Source: an uncultured Hyphomicrobiales bacterium (GTDB lineage Bacteria; Pseudomonadota; Alphaproteobacteria; Rhizobiales; Beijerinckiaceae). Taken from it: a DNA stretch of 8,703 nucleotides. Below are positions 1 to 5,795 of the stretch, piece by piece (within the stretch, counting starts at the first letter, position 1; each line of letters starts with the position of its first letter). The stretch is taken from contig CAIZGQ010000753.1 of assembly GCA_903932565.1 (NCBI GenBank), forward strand, positions 1 through 8,703, read 5' to 3'. A program made the translations under genes and the position numbers. The notes below the pieces were generated by a model. It made no database searches. It had not been told where the DNA came from and worked only from the letters and a program-made list of their open reading frames with translations.

Positions 1-328
1 CGTCCCATCCCAGACCGAGTTTCTCAAGGCCGCCCGGCCTGAAATTCTCGATGACAATATCCGCGCCGGCGGCAAGGTCGCGAGCAATTGCAAGTCCCTC
101 GGGCGACTTGAGATCAAGAGCAATGGACTTCTTGTTGCGCGATTGCAGGTACCACCAAAGAGAGGTCCCCTCATGCATCTTGCGCCACTTGCGAAGCGGA
201 TCACCCACCCCGGGCTGCTCGACCTTGATCACATCCGCGCCGAACTCGGCGAGCATGCGCGAGGCAAACGGGGCGGCGATCAAAGTCCCGAATTCAACAA
301 CCCTTATTCCCGCCAGTGGTCCACTCAA
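1..328 (-). CDS. CaiB/BaiF family (class III) CoA-transferase, N-terminal part, cut by the window edge
   Basis: Class III CoA-transferases move CoA between acyl groups in the cytoplasm, usually in catabolism of organic acids. The 109 visible residues begin MSGPLAGIRVVEFG and carry the family's N-terminal Rossmann-like opening (GADVIKVEQPG, about residues 30-40), the GDPLRKW segment (42-48), the RNKKSIALDLKSPEG motif (64-78) and ENFRPGG (94-100). The catalytic Asp, expected near residue 170, lies outside the window. An in-frame TAG lies upstream and there is no in-frame ATG before the conserved start. TTG at 326-328 has GGAG seven bases before it and gives the usual MSGPLAG start, so I chose it. 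Full family length is about 390-400 residues. The substrate cannot be told from this part. The gene lies 518 bp beyond the LysR gene on the same strand, too far for an obvious operon. Confidence 0.9.
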   Translation of the reverse strand, partial: MSGPLAGIRVVEFGTLIAAPFASRMLAEFGADVIKVEQPGVGDPLRKWRKMHEGTSLWWYLQSRNKKSIALDLKSPEGLAIARDLAAGADIVIENFRPGGLEKLGLGWD

Positions 329-335
329 ACCGATG

Positions 336-339
336 CTCC
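336..339 (-). promoter_or_regulatory. Ribosome binding site (GGAG) for the CoA-transferase TTG start
   Basis: On the minus strand GGAG is followed by seven bases and then TTG at 326-328. No ATG or GTG lies in frame between the upstream TAG stop and the conserved family start, so this site decides the start codon. Confidence 0.6.
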
Positions 340-453
340 GCGCTTCTGGATCAACTCGGGTTTTCTAAAGGACGAACCGATCGTTCCCGCCCCTCAGCCG
401 CAGGCCGTGCCTTGGTTTCGATCGAATCACACCTTTAGTGGATATCATTCTCG

Positions 454-478
454 ACGTGATCGATATTATTGATCACGT
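454..478. promoter_or_regulatory. 25-bp near-perfect palindrome, probable operator
   Basis: The arms ACGTGATC (454-461) and GATCACGT (471-478) are exact reverse complements. The centre GATATTATT continues the symmetry except for one mismatched pair (g462/t470), so 11 of 12 base pairs match around the central t466. It lies about 126 bp upstream of the CoA-transferase start in an AT-rich stretch with no gene. The size and symmetry fit a dimeric repressor site of the GntR, TetR or IclR kind, but no such regulator is visible in the window. The target is inferred from position only. Confidence 0.5.
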
Positions 479-557
479 TTGATTTTATGCCCTTAATAAG
501 AATGATTTTCTAGCAATAAGGTCCTTCAAGGAGCTGAAATTTAACATTGTAGCCAGA

Positions 558-588
558 TCCGGATCGGCTGATTTTCAGCGGATCCGGA
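558..588. repeat. Long hairpin (14-pair stem with one mismatch, 3-nt loop)
   Basis: TCCGGATCGGCTGA (558-571) pairs with TCAGCGGATCCGGA (575-588) around a TTT loop, with a single g/g mismatch (566/580). No T-run follows on either strand, so it is not a standard rho-independent terminator. It abuts a second hairpin at 589-610. The role is unknown: it could be an mRNA 3' structure, a protein-binding site or the remnant of a repeat element. Confidence 0.5.
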
Positions 589-610
589 GATTGCTCATTT
601 TGGAGCAATC
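589..610. repeat. Perfect 8-bp hairpin next to the longer one
   Basis: GATTGCTC (589-596) and GAGCAATC (603-610) are exact reverse complements around a 6-base ATTTTG loop. It starts at the base after the 558-588 hairpin ends. There is no T-tract after either arm. Confidence 0.45.
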
Positions 611-846
611 GCGATCAGAATGTAGTCCAACAGCTTCAGCTCCTACTCAGGATTGGGCAACGACAAACCAAACCACCAACTCGTTCTCCTCTGAAGTCAG
701 CGACCGCGCCGTGCGAGCGCAAAACTGGATAAAAACTGGAGGCAACGTCACTTCTCAGGTCGCTTGGAGGTTGTGGTTTCAATTTTGAAATGAAATCGAG
801 TCGAAAACGACCTCACGCTCCGAGCAGGTATGAGTTCAATTTTGAC

Positions 847-1755
847 TCAGACATTCTCAATTTTGGCCAGGCTTGCTCGCAAGAGCGGAATTGCAAAATC
901 GATGAAGGAGCGCATTTTCAAAGGCAACAATGGCGGCCCGGTGTGGACGAGATGAACCGGCAGTGGCTCGGGCGCATGGTTGCGAAGCAGACTGACGAGT
1001 TTGCCATCCCGGATTGCACTGGCCGCCTGATAGGACGTGAGCCTTGCAATTCCAACACCCGCGACGGCCGCCTCGATGACGGCATCGGCCGTGTTGGCAG
1101 AAAAGCGCGGCCGGATGGCAATCGACCTTGCGCCCGCATCGCGACCGAAGGGCCAAATGCGGTAAGTTTGCAGGCCTTCGAAGCCGATGCACCGGTGCTG
1201 TTCGAGATCTTCAGGCGCTGTGGGCACACCATGCGCTGCGAGATAGGCCGGGCTCGCGCAGATCACCCAGTGGATGGACCCAACGCGTGCGGCGACAAGC
1301 CCGCTGTCGGGTAGCCGGCCGATGCGTATAGCGACATCGACATGGTTTTCAACCAGATCGATAACATGATCCGCAAGCACAACGCGGACATTCACTTGCG
1401 GGTGGGCGGCCAGGAAGGCGAGGACGATCGGGGTCACATAGAGCTTGCCGAACATAATCGACGCCGTGACAAGAAGTTCGCCCCTTGGCGTCTGGTACTC
1501 GCCAGCGGCCGCGCGTTCCGCGTTGTCGAGATCTTCAAGCAGACGCCGGCCGGCCGACACGAAGGCGCTGCCCGCCTCCGTCAGCAAAAGTTTCCGGTTG
1601 GTCCGGACCAGAAGCTGAGCGCCAAGATGGGCCTCAAGTTTCGACACCTTCTGGCTGACGGTCGGCAAAGGCATACCGAGCTTGCGGGACGCCGCCGAGA
1701 GGCTGCCCCCATCCACCGCGGCCAGCAACGTCTGAATGGCGTCAAAACGGTCCAT
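847..1755 (-). CDS. LysR family transcriptional regulator
   Basis: A cytoplasmic DNA-binding regulator of 302 residues, the normal family length. Residues 1-60 form the winged helix-turn-helix (MDRFDAIQTLLAAVDGGSLS, then the AASRKLG-TVSQKVSKLEAHLG recognition region, then the wing LLVRTNRKLLLTEAG). A linker helix follows (about 63-88). The substrate-binding-like effector domain (about 90-295) opens with RGELLVTASIMFGKLYVTP and includes VDVAIRIG and GVGIARL. The start ATG at 1753-1755 is the family's usual start, with only weak GGAA spacing before it. The gene diverges from the hydrolase/SDR unit and is separated from it by 130 bp, the classical layout in which a LysR protein controls its divergent neighbours and itself. 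The inducer cannot be read from the sequence. Confidence 0.95.
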   Translation of the reverse strand: MDRFDAIQTLLAAVDGGSLSAASRKLGMPLPTVSQKVSKLEAHLGAQLLVRTNRKLLLTEAGSAFVSAGRRLLEDLDNAERAAAGEYQTPRGELLVTASIMFGKLYVTPIVLAFLAAHPQVNVRVVLADHVIDLVENHVDVAIRIGRLPDSGLVAARVGSIHWVICASPAYLAAHGVPTAPEDLEQHRCIGFEGLQTYRIWPFGRDAGARSIAIRPRFSANTADAVIEAAVAGVGIARLTSYQAASAIRDGKLVSLLRNHAPEPLPVHLVHTGPPLLPLKMRSFIDFAIPLLRASLAKIENV

Positions 1756-1769
1756 TCCTAGTTTCCATT

Positions 1770-1791
1770 TTTTGAAAGGCGACCTTCAAAA
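1770..1791. promoter_or_regulatory. Inverted repeat in the divergent promoter region, candidate LysR operator
   Basis: TTTTGAA (1770-1776) and TTCAAAA (1785-1791) are exact reverse complements separated by 8 bp, and the inner GG/CC continues the symmetry with one bulge. It sits between the LysR start (1755) and the hydrolase start (1886), where a LysR-type regulator would bind. The spacing does not fit the T-N11-A core exactly, so this is a candidate only. Further along the leader, CGGGC (1838-1842) and GCCCG (1849-1853) can form a small hairpin followed by ACTTTT. Confidence 0.4.
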
Positions 1792-1874
1792 CATAACGGA
1801 TACTCTGAAAATACGAAAGCCTCTACGCGTTCTGGACCGGGCCAAGAAGCCCGACTTTTGGGACCAGGACGAGC

Positions 1875-1878
1875 GGAG
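1875..1878 (+). promoter_or_regulatory. Ribosome binding site (GGAG) fixing the hydrolase start
   Basis: GGAG lies seven bases before ATG 1886. It selects the MAIHFKTVDVNG start over the longer open frame from 1736, whose extra 50 residues look like non-coding leader and would overlap the LysR start. Confidence 0.65.
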
Positions 1879-1885
1879 ACTTTCC

Positions 1886-2746
1886 ATGGCGATCCACTTC
1901 AAGACCGTCGATGTCAACGGCACCGACATATTTTACCGCGAGGCTGGCGACCGCAATCGCCCGACGCTGCTGCTGCTGCACGGCTTTCCGTCATCGAGCC
2001 ATATGTTTCGCGATCTCATTCCGGAACTGGCTGACCAGTATCATGTGATCGCGCCTGATCTGCCGGGGTTTGGCCAGTCGGCAATGAAACCACGCGATGC
2101 GTTCAGCTACACCTTCGACAATATCTCTGATGTCATCGACCGCTTCACCGAGGTCGTCGGCCTTACGCGGTTTGCGATCTACATATTCGATTATGGCGCA
2201 CCCATCGGCTTGCGCCTTGCAGTTCGGCATCCCGAACGCATCACGGCCATCATTACCCAGAATGGCAACAGTTATCTTGAAGGTGTGTCCGACGCCTTCA
2301 ATCCGGTGAAGGCCTATTGGGCTGATCCCAGCGACACCAATCGTGCCGCGCTGCGTGGCTTCCTGGCGCCGGAGACAACACTGTTTCAGTACACGCACGG
2401 CGTTGCGGATCCGAGCCTTGTTTCGCCCGATGGTCGCAATCTTGATGACTTCTATCTGGCCCGGCCGGGTGCGGATGACATTCAGCTCGATCTGCTGCTC
2501 GACTACGCCTCAAACGTCGCAGCCTATCCTGCCTTTCAGGCCTATTTCCGTGCACATCAGCCGCCGCTGCTGGCTGTCTGGGGCAAGAACGATCCGTTCT
2601 TCATCCCCCCGGGTGCAGAAGCGTTCAAGCGTGATCTGCCCAAGGCCGAAGTTCGCCTTTTCGATACCGGCCATTTTGCACTTGAAACCCACGCCCGGGA
2701 AATTGGTGCCGTCATCCGAGCATTTCTTCAAAGCCACGTCGGCTAA
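1886..2746 (+). CDS. Alpha/beta hydrolase with Asp nucleophile (epoxide hydrolase/haloalkane dehalogenase-like)
   Basis: A cytoplasmic hydrolase of 286 residues. The oxyanion region is LLLLHGFPSSS (HG at 32-33), followed by PDLPGFGQS (57-65). The nucleophile elbow reads IFDYGAPIG, placing Asp102 where lipases and esterases have Ser. The acid is likely Asp236 (VWGKNDPFF) and the base His263 (DTGHFALE). An Asp-His-Asp triad is known from epoxide hydrolases and haloalkane/haloacid dehalogenases, which act through a covalent ester. The cap domain lies about 135-220. The GHSxG serine motif is absent. The gene is first of a probable two-gene operon: the SDR start is 50 bp after its stop, and LysR diverges upstream. 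The reaction (epoxide, C-halogen or ester hydrolysis) cannot be decided from sequence alone. Many proteins of this DYGAP type are annotated only as alpha/beta hydrolase. Confidence 0.92.
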   Translation: MAIHFKTVDVNGTDIFYREAGDRNRPTLLLLHGFPSSSHMFRDLIPELADQYHVIAPDLPGFGQSAMKPRDAFSYTFDNISDVIDRFTEVVGLTRFAIYIFDYGAPIGLRLAVRHPERITAIITQNGNSYLEGVSDAFNPVKAYWADPSDTNRAALRGFLAPETTLFQYTHGVADPSLVSPDGRNLDDFYLARPGADDIQLDLLLDYASNVAAYPAFQAYFRAHQPPLLAVWGKNDPFFIPPGAEAFKRDLPKAEVRLFDTGHFALETHAREIGAVIRAFLQSHVG

Positions 2747-2796
2747 TTCCTCCCCCAAACCCAACGCAACCCAACCGATCTTCAAGGAGAACGACC

Positions 2797-3672
2797 ATGA
2801 CCAAGACAACGACAAAGACCATCCTCATCACCGGCGCATCGACGGGCTTTGGCCGTGACACGGCAGAGACGCTCTCGAAATCTGGCCATCGCGTGTTCGC
2901 CGCGATGCGCGACATCACGGGACGCAACCGCGCTCACGCCGACGCTTTGCGCGAGCAGAACATTGGCGTTGTCGAACTCGACGTCACCGATGATGGCTCT
3001 GTCGAGCGCGCCATTGCGTCCGTCATCGAGGCCGCAGAACACATCGATGTGCTCATCAACAATGCAGGCATGGCCTCGGCGGGCGTGACAGAAGCCTTTT
3101 CAGCGGAGCAAGCCAAGGTGCTGTTCGACACGAATGTCATCGGCGTGCTGCGCACGACGCGGGCCGTTTTGCCAGCGATGCGCGTTGCGGGCGACGGATT
3201 GATTGTTAACATTGGCTCGGTGCTTGGTCGTGTCACCTTTCCGTTCTTCGGCATCTATGGCGCGTCGAAGTTCGCCGTCGAGGCTCTGACCGATAGTTTT
3301 CATTACGAATTATCGCAACTGGGCGTTGATGTTGTGCTGGTGCAGCCAAGCGCTTACCCCACCAACATGTATGCGAGTATCCAGCAACCCGCGGACGTTG
3401 CACGGACCGCCGCCTATGGCGAAATCGGTGAAATTCCCGCCAAGATGTTTGCGAATTTCAGCGAGATGTTTTCCTCTGCCAGCGCACCAAACCCGCACGA
3501 TGTCGCAACTGCGATTGCGGCGTTGGTCGATCAGCCCAAGGGCGCACGCCCGGCCCGCACGATCGTTGGCCAGCCATTCGGAGCAGAAGCAATCAACGTT
3601 GCAACAGCACCGGTGCAGCAGGGCGTCATCGAGGCGCTCGGTCTTGGCGACCTTGCAACACTCAAAGCGTGA
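2797..3672 (+). CDS. Short-chain dehydrogenase/reductase (SDR) family oxidoreductase
   Basis: A classical SDR of 291 residues that reduces or oxidises a carbonyl/hydroxyl group using NAD(P)(H) in the cytoplasm. The cofactor loop is TGASTGFG (12-19), the structural NNAG is at 88-91, Asn113 lies in DTNVIG, catalytic Ser141 in NIGS, and Tyr154 and Lys158 in YGASK. Thus the Asn-Ser-Tyr-Lys tetrad is complete. Arg38 after the second strand (AAMRD) suggests NADP(H), by family knowledge. The C-terminal part (about 190-291) is longer than in the simplest 250-residue SDRs and probably forms the substrate pocket. AAGGAG (2784-2789) lies seven bases before the ATG. It sits 50 bp after the hydrolase and is probably cotranscribed with it, perhaps acting on the same compound or its product (inference). 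Confidence 0.94.
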   Translation: MTKTTTKTILITGASTGFGRDTAETLSKSGHRVFAAMRDITGRNRAHADALREQNIGVVELDVTDDGSVERAIASVIEAAEHIDVLINNAGMASAGVTEAFSAEQAKVLFDTNVIGVLRTTRAVLPAMRVAGDGLIVNIGSVLGRVTFPFFGIYGASKFAVEALTDSFHYELSQLGVDVVLVQPSAYPTNMYASIQQPADVARTAAYGEIGEIPAKMFANFSEMFSSASAPNPHDVATAIAALVDQPKGARPARTIVGQPFGAEAINVATAPVQQGVIEALGLGDLATLKA

Positions 3673-4033
3673 ACGCAGGCGGCAGCGTCAAGCTTCAAAA
3701 AAACCTGCCAAAGCACTGTTGGTGAAATCATCCCCTGGGACAAATCCCAGGGGCAACTTAAGATTGCAGCTCCTCCAATGAGGCCGCTCTCGTGCAAAGA
3801 TTTTCTGCCTCCTCTGCGAAATCTTCCTGACGTGACGGCCTAAATCGAACTAATGTCACACGAGCAAAATTGGGACCTGATTTATTGCTTTGGGCTCCTC
3901 CGGCGCCGAACCTGGTTGGCCGAAGGATCGCGGTTTGCCATTCATCGCTAAATTACGCATGAATTCCAGCTAGGCATCTAGATAGGCGGGCTCGCCTCGT
4001 AGAGCCTGTCACGAATGTTCTAAGGAGCGGATC
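3673..4033. other. Gene-free stretch between the SDR and the second hydrolase
   Basis: About 360 bp with no recognisable protein in any frame. It contains the perfect hairpin at 3732-3753, a small inverted repeat AGGCG-GGCT-CGCCT at about 3984-3997, and the ribosome site AAGGAG (4022-4027) of the next gene. The end of the SDR transcript and the promoter of the hydrolase at 4034 should lie here. I could not assign a -35/-10 pair with confidence. Confidence 0.5.
3732..3753. terminator. Perfect 9-bp hairpin, possible transcript end of the hydrolase/SDR unit
   Basis: CCCCTGGGA (3732-3740) and TCCCAGGGG (3745-3753) are exact reverse complements with a CAAA loop. It lies 60 bp after the SDR stop. 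It is not followed by a T-run (CAACTTAAG comes next), so it is at best an atypical or rho-assisted end, or an mRNA-stabilising 3' hairpin. Confidence 0.4.
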
Positions 4034-4807
4034 ATGGAGAAAGTCACTTTTGTTGGTTCCGGTGGCGACCTCCTGGCCGCGCGGCTCGATCTTCCTGAAT
4101 CATCCAATCCACGTGCCTTTGCTTTGTTTGCGCACTGTTTTACCTGCAACAAGGACATTCGCTCGGTCGGCTGGATTGCACGGCGTCTGACTGATTTGAA
4201 TATCGCCGTTCTGCGCTTTGATTTTACGGGTCTAGGCATGAGCGAAGGTGATTTCGCCAATACGAATTTTACGTCGAACATCAAAGATCTGGTTCTGGCG
4301 GCTGATCATATGCGCACCGCCTATGTTGCGCCCTCGATCCTAATCGGGCATTCGTTTGGCGGAACAGCGTGCATCAAGGCATCCTTGCAAATACCGGAAG
4401 TCAAAGCTGTTGTGACCATTGGATCACCAGCCGATACCCATCACATCCAGAAGCAATTCAGCTGGCAGCGTGAAGAAATCATCCAGAATGGTGAGGCCGA
4501 AGTTCTGCTTGCAGGACGACCCTTCAAGCTGCGCCGCCAATTCATCGAGGATGTGGAAGCGCATCGAATTGAAGATGATTTGGCACACCTGCATCGCGCC
4601 CTGCTGATCATGCATTCGCCAACAGACGATACGGTGAGCGTCGACAACGCCAGCAAATTGTTTGGCATCGCCAAACATCCCAAAAGTTTTGTGAGCCTGA
4701 TGGGCGCCGATCATCTGCTGCGCCGGCAACAGGACGCCGAATATGCAGCCAGCGTGATATCGGCGTGGGTTGATAAATATATAGCTGATGGTTCCAAAGG
4801 ATCCTGA
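4034..4807 (+). CDS. Alpha/beta hydrolase, standalone form of the hydrolase domain found in hydrolase/OsmC fusions
   Basis: A cytoplasmic serine hydrolase of 257 residues. The oxyanion segment is ALFAHCFTCNKD (30-41), followed by RFDFTGLGMSEGDFANTNFTSN (61-82, the family hallmark). The nucleophile elbow is GHSFGG with Ser107, the acid is Asp198 in MHSPTDDTV, and the base is His227 in GADHLL. This matches the N-terminal half of the bifunctional alpha/beta hydrolase/OsmC proteins, which are about 400 residues long. Here the protein stops after AWVDKYIADGSKGS with TGA, and the AraC gene begins 67 bp later on the other strand, so no OsmC domain or remnant is present. The start has AAGGAG six bases upstream. 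The gene stands alone and is convergent with AraC. The substrate is unknown; a role in peroxide or thiol stress would rest only on the fusion partner of its relatives. Confidence 0.92.
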   Translation: MEKVTFVGSGGDLLAARLDLPESSNPRAFALFAHCFTCNKDIRSVGWIARRLTDLNIAVLRFDFTGLGMSEGDFANTNFTSNIKDLVLAADHMRTAYVAPSILIGHSFGGTACIKASLQIPEVKAVVTIGSPADTHHIQKQFSWQREEIIQNGEAEVLLAGRPFKLRRQFIEDVEAHRIEDDLAHLHRALLIMHSPTDDTVSVDNASKLFGIAKHPKSFVSLMGADHLLRRQQDAEYAASVISAWVDKYIADGSKGS

Positions 4808-4874
4808 GAGCAAACTGATCTCATGATCTTTCTGATCTCGGGCTCTATCTCTTCAAAACGCGCCGCGCGTTGCC

Positions 4875-5699
4875 TTAGCCTTCGCCTTCGACGACAAGCG
4901 CATCAACGTCGCTGGGGGCCTGACCCACAACGCGGCTGAAAACACGCGAGAAGGCAGCGGCACTGCTGTAGCCCACCTGCGTGGCAACAAGCTTGACCGG
5001 CTTGCCGCGACTAAGCAGCCGTCGCGCCATCGTCATGCGCCATGATGTGAGATAGTCAAGCGGTGTGCGGCCAACGACAGTGCGAAAATGCTCGGCAAAG
5101 CGGGTCCGTGACATGCCCGCAATATCCGCCAGTGCGTCGAGCGTCCACGACTTGCGAGGTGTGTCGTGCATGGCTGTCAGGGCACGGGCTAGACGCAGAT
5201 CCGCGAGCCCGGCCAGAACGCCTGTGGACACGGCCCCGCTTTGCACCACATGGCGCACGATCAGGATCAGAAGGTAGTCAAACAGCCGGTCGAGCGCCAC
5301 TTGCTTGCCATCCCCCTCGGAGAAAGCCTCGTCCAGCAGCAACTTGCAAACGGGTGCCAGCCCCGGATGGGTTGAGATGGGCAGCACCACCATGTCCGGC
5401 AGGCCCTGCCCTATGGGGTTGCCCTCCGCATTGCCAAGCTCGACGCTGGCACACACCAGATCAACGCCGCGCGCCTCGTCGACAACAAAGCGATGTACCC
5501 GTTCGCGCGGGAAAAACAGCAGCGTTGGCTCGCTCAGCACAAGATCGGCAGCACCGTCCCGGGCCAGGGTGAGCGTGCCTGCCTTGAGCAAATGCAGATA
5601 GCCACCATCGGCGAACTGCATGCCCTGACACAGAGTGCCGGAGAAGAACGTCCGCGCCGTTGGCGTCGCATGGGTGAATAGGCTCGCAAAGGAATCCAT
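4875..5699 (-). CDS. AraC family transcriptional regulator with Cupin_6-type sensor domain
   Basis: A 274-residue regulator. The N-terminal half (about 1-160) is a cupin-like ligand domain with YLHLLKAGTLTL (34-45) and the PRERVHR turn (64-70), as in the AraC_binding/Cupin_6 group. The C-terminal half (about 165-266) is the AraC/XylS DNA-binding domain with two helix-turn-helices: the first around WTLDALADIAGMSRTRFAEHF (185-205), the second around VKLVATQVGYSSAAAFSRVFSR (235-256). The open frame extends upstream to 5792, but I chose MDSFASLF at 5699: AGG lies eight bases before it, it matches the usual family N-terminus, and a longer start would run over the divergent promoter. An alternative start is ATG at 5729. 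It diverges from the AhpD-like gene, its likely target. Confidence 0.93.
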   Translation of the reverse strand: MDSFASLFTHATPTARTFFSGTLCQGMQFADGGYLHLLKAGTLTLARDGAADLVLSEPTLLFFPRERVHRFVVDEARGVDLVCASVELGNAEGNPIGQGLPDMVVLPISTHPGLAPVCKLLLDEAFSEGDGKQVALDRLFDYLLILIVRHVVQSGAVSTGVLAGLADLRLARALTAMHDTPRKSWTLDALADIAGMSRTRFAEHFRTVVGRTPLDYLTSWRMTMARRLLSRGKPVKLVATQVGYSSAAAFSRVFSRVVGQAPSDVDALVVEGEG

Positions 5700-5735
5700 T
5701 GGGACGACCTGCAACGTTTCTGGGACCATTCGTCT

Positions 5736-5765
5736 TTCATAGTCCGGCATACAGTGTGAGTGCAA
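5736..5765 (-). promoter_or_regulatory. Candidate sigma-70 promoter of the AraC gene
   Basis: On the minus strand TTGCAC (5760-5765) and TATGAA (5736-5741) are 18 bp apart. They would start transcription near 5729, about 30 bases before the chosen ATG at 5699. The match is fair but not tested, and the region also serves the divergent gene. Confidence 0.35.
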
Positions 5766-5782
5766 TCGAGTACGCCCCAGAC

Positions 5783-5788
5783 AAGGAA
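5783..5788 (+). promoter_or_regulatory. Ribosome binding site (AAGGAA) fixing the AhpD-like start
   Basis: AAGGAA lies seven bases before ATG 5796. It supports the start MPRIAPIDTARAD over a GTG 36 bases upstream at 5760, which would give a 12-residue extension that includes the ribosome site itself. Confidence 0.6.
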
Positions 5789-5795
5789 ACACAAA

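Larger units (their letters stand above)
329..846. other. Gene-free stretch with palindrome and hairpins
   Basis: About 520 bp between the CoA-transferase start and the LysR stop. No reading frame here has a recognisable protein, and the small open frames lack a convincing ribosome site. Base composition is more AT-rich around 430-545, as in a promoter region. It holds a long palindrome (454-478), two adjacent hairpins (558-588 and 589-610), a spaced direct repeat AAAACTGGA (721-729 and 732-740, 11 bp apart) and a short palindrome TTTCAA-TT-TTGAAA (777-790). The promoter of the CoA-transferase gene should lie here, but I could not pick a convincing -35/-10 pair. Confidence 0.6.

Noticed and set aside
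591..788. 65-residue open frame in the gene-free stretch
   Set aside because: It starts inside a hairpin, lacks a ribosome site and shows no recognisable protein features.
790..1314. 174-residue open frame on the plus strand
   Set aside because: It is an antisense shadow of the LysR gene; its composition is unlike a real protein and no domain is recognisable.
1736..1885. Upstream extension of the first hydrolase (extra 50 residues from 1736)
   Set aside because: It overlaps the LysR start, looks like non-coding leader, has no ribosome site, and a good GGAG precedes ATG 1886, where the family's usual N-terminus begins.
2343..2858. 171-residue open frame overlapping the hydrolase end and SDR start
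   Set aside because: It is an out-of-frame shadow, rich in Arg, Ser and Pro, typical of the wrong frame of GC-rich genes.
3531..3797. 88-residue minus-strand open frame after the SDR
   Set aside because: It is partly antisense to the SDR and runs through the hairpin at 3732-3753; no domain or ribosome site.
4815..4839. Direct repeat CTGATCTC between the convergent hydrolase and AraC genes
   Set aside because: It is only two 8-base copies in a 67-bp spacer; it forms no array and no good terminator, and probably arises by chance.
5700..5792. Longer AraC start at 5792
   Set aside because: The extra 31 residues do not match the family, and they would cover the divergent control region and nearly reach the neighbour's start at 5796. 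ATG 5699 fits better.
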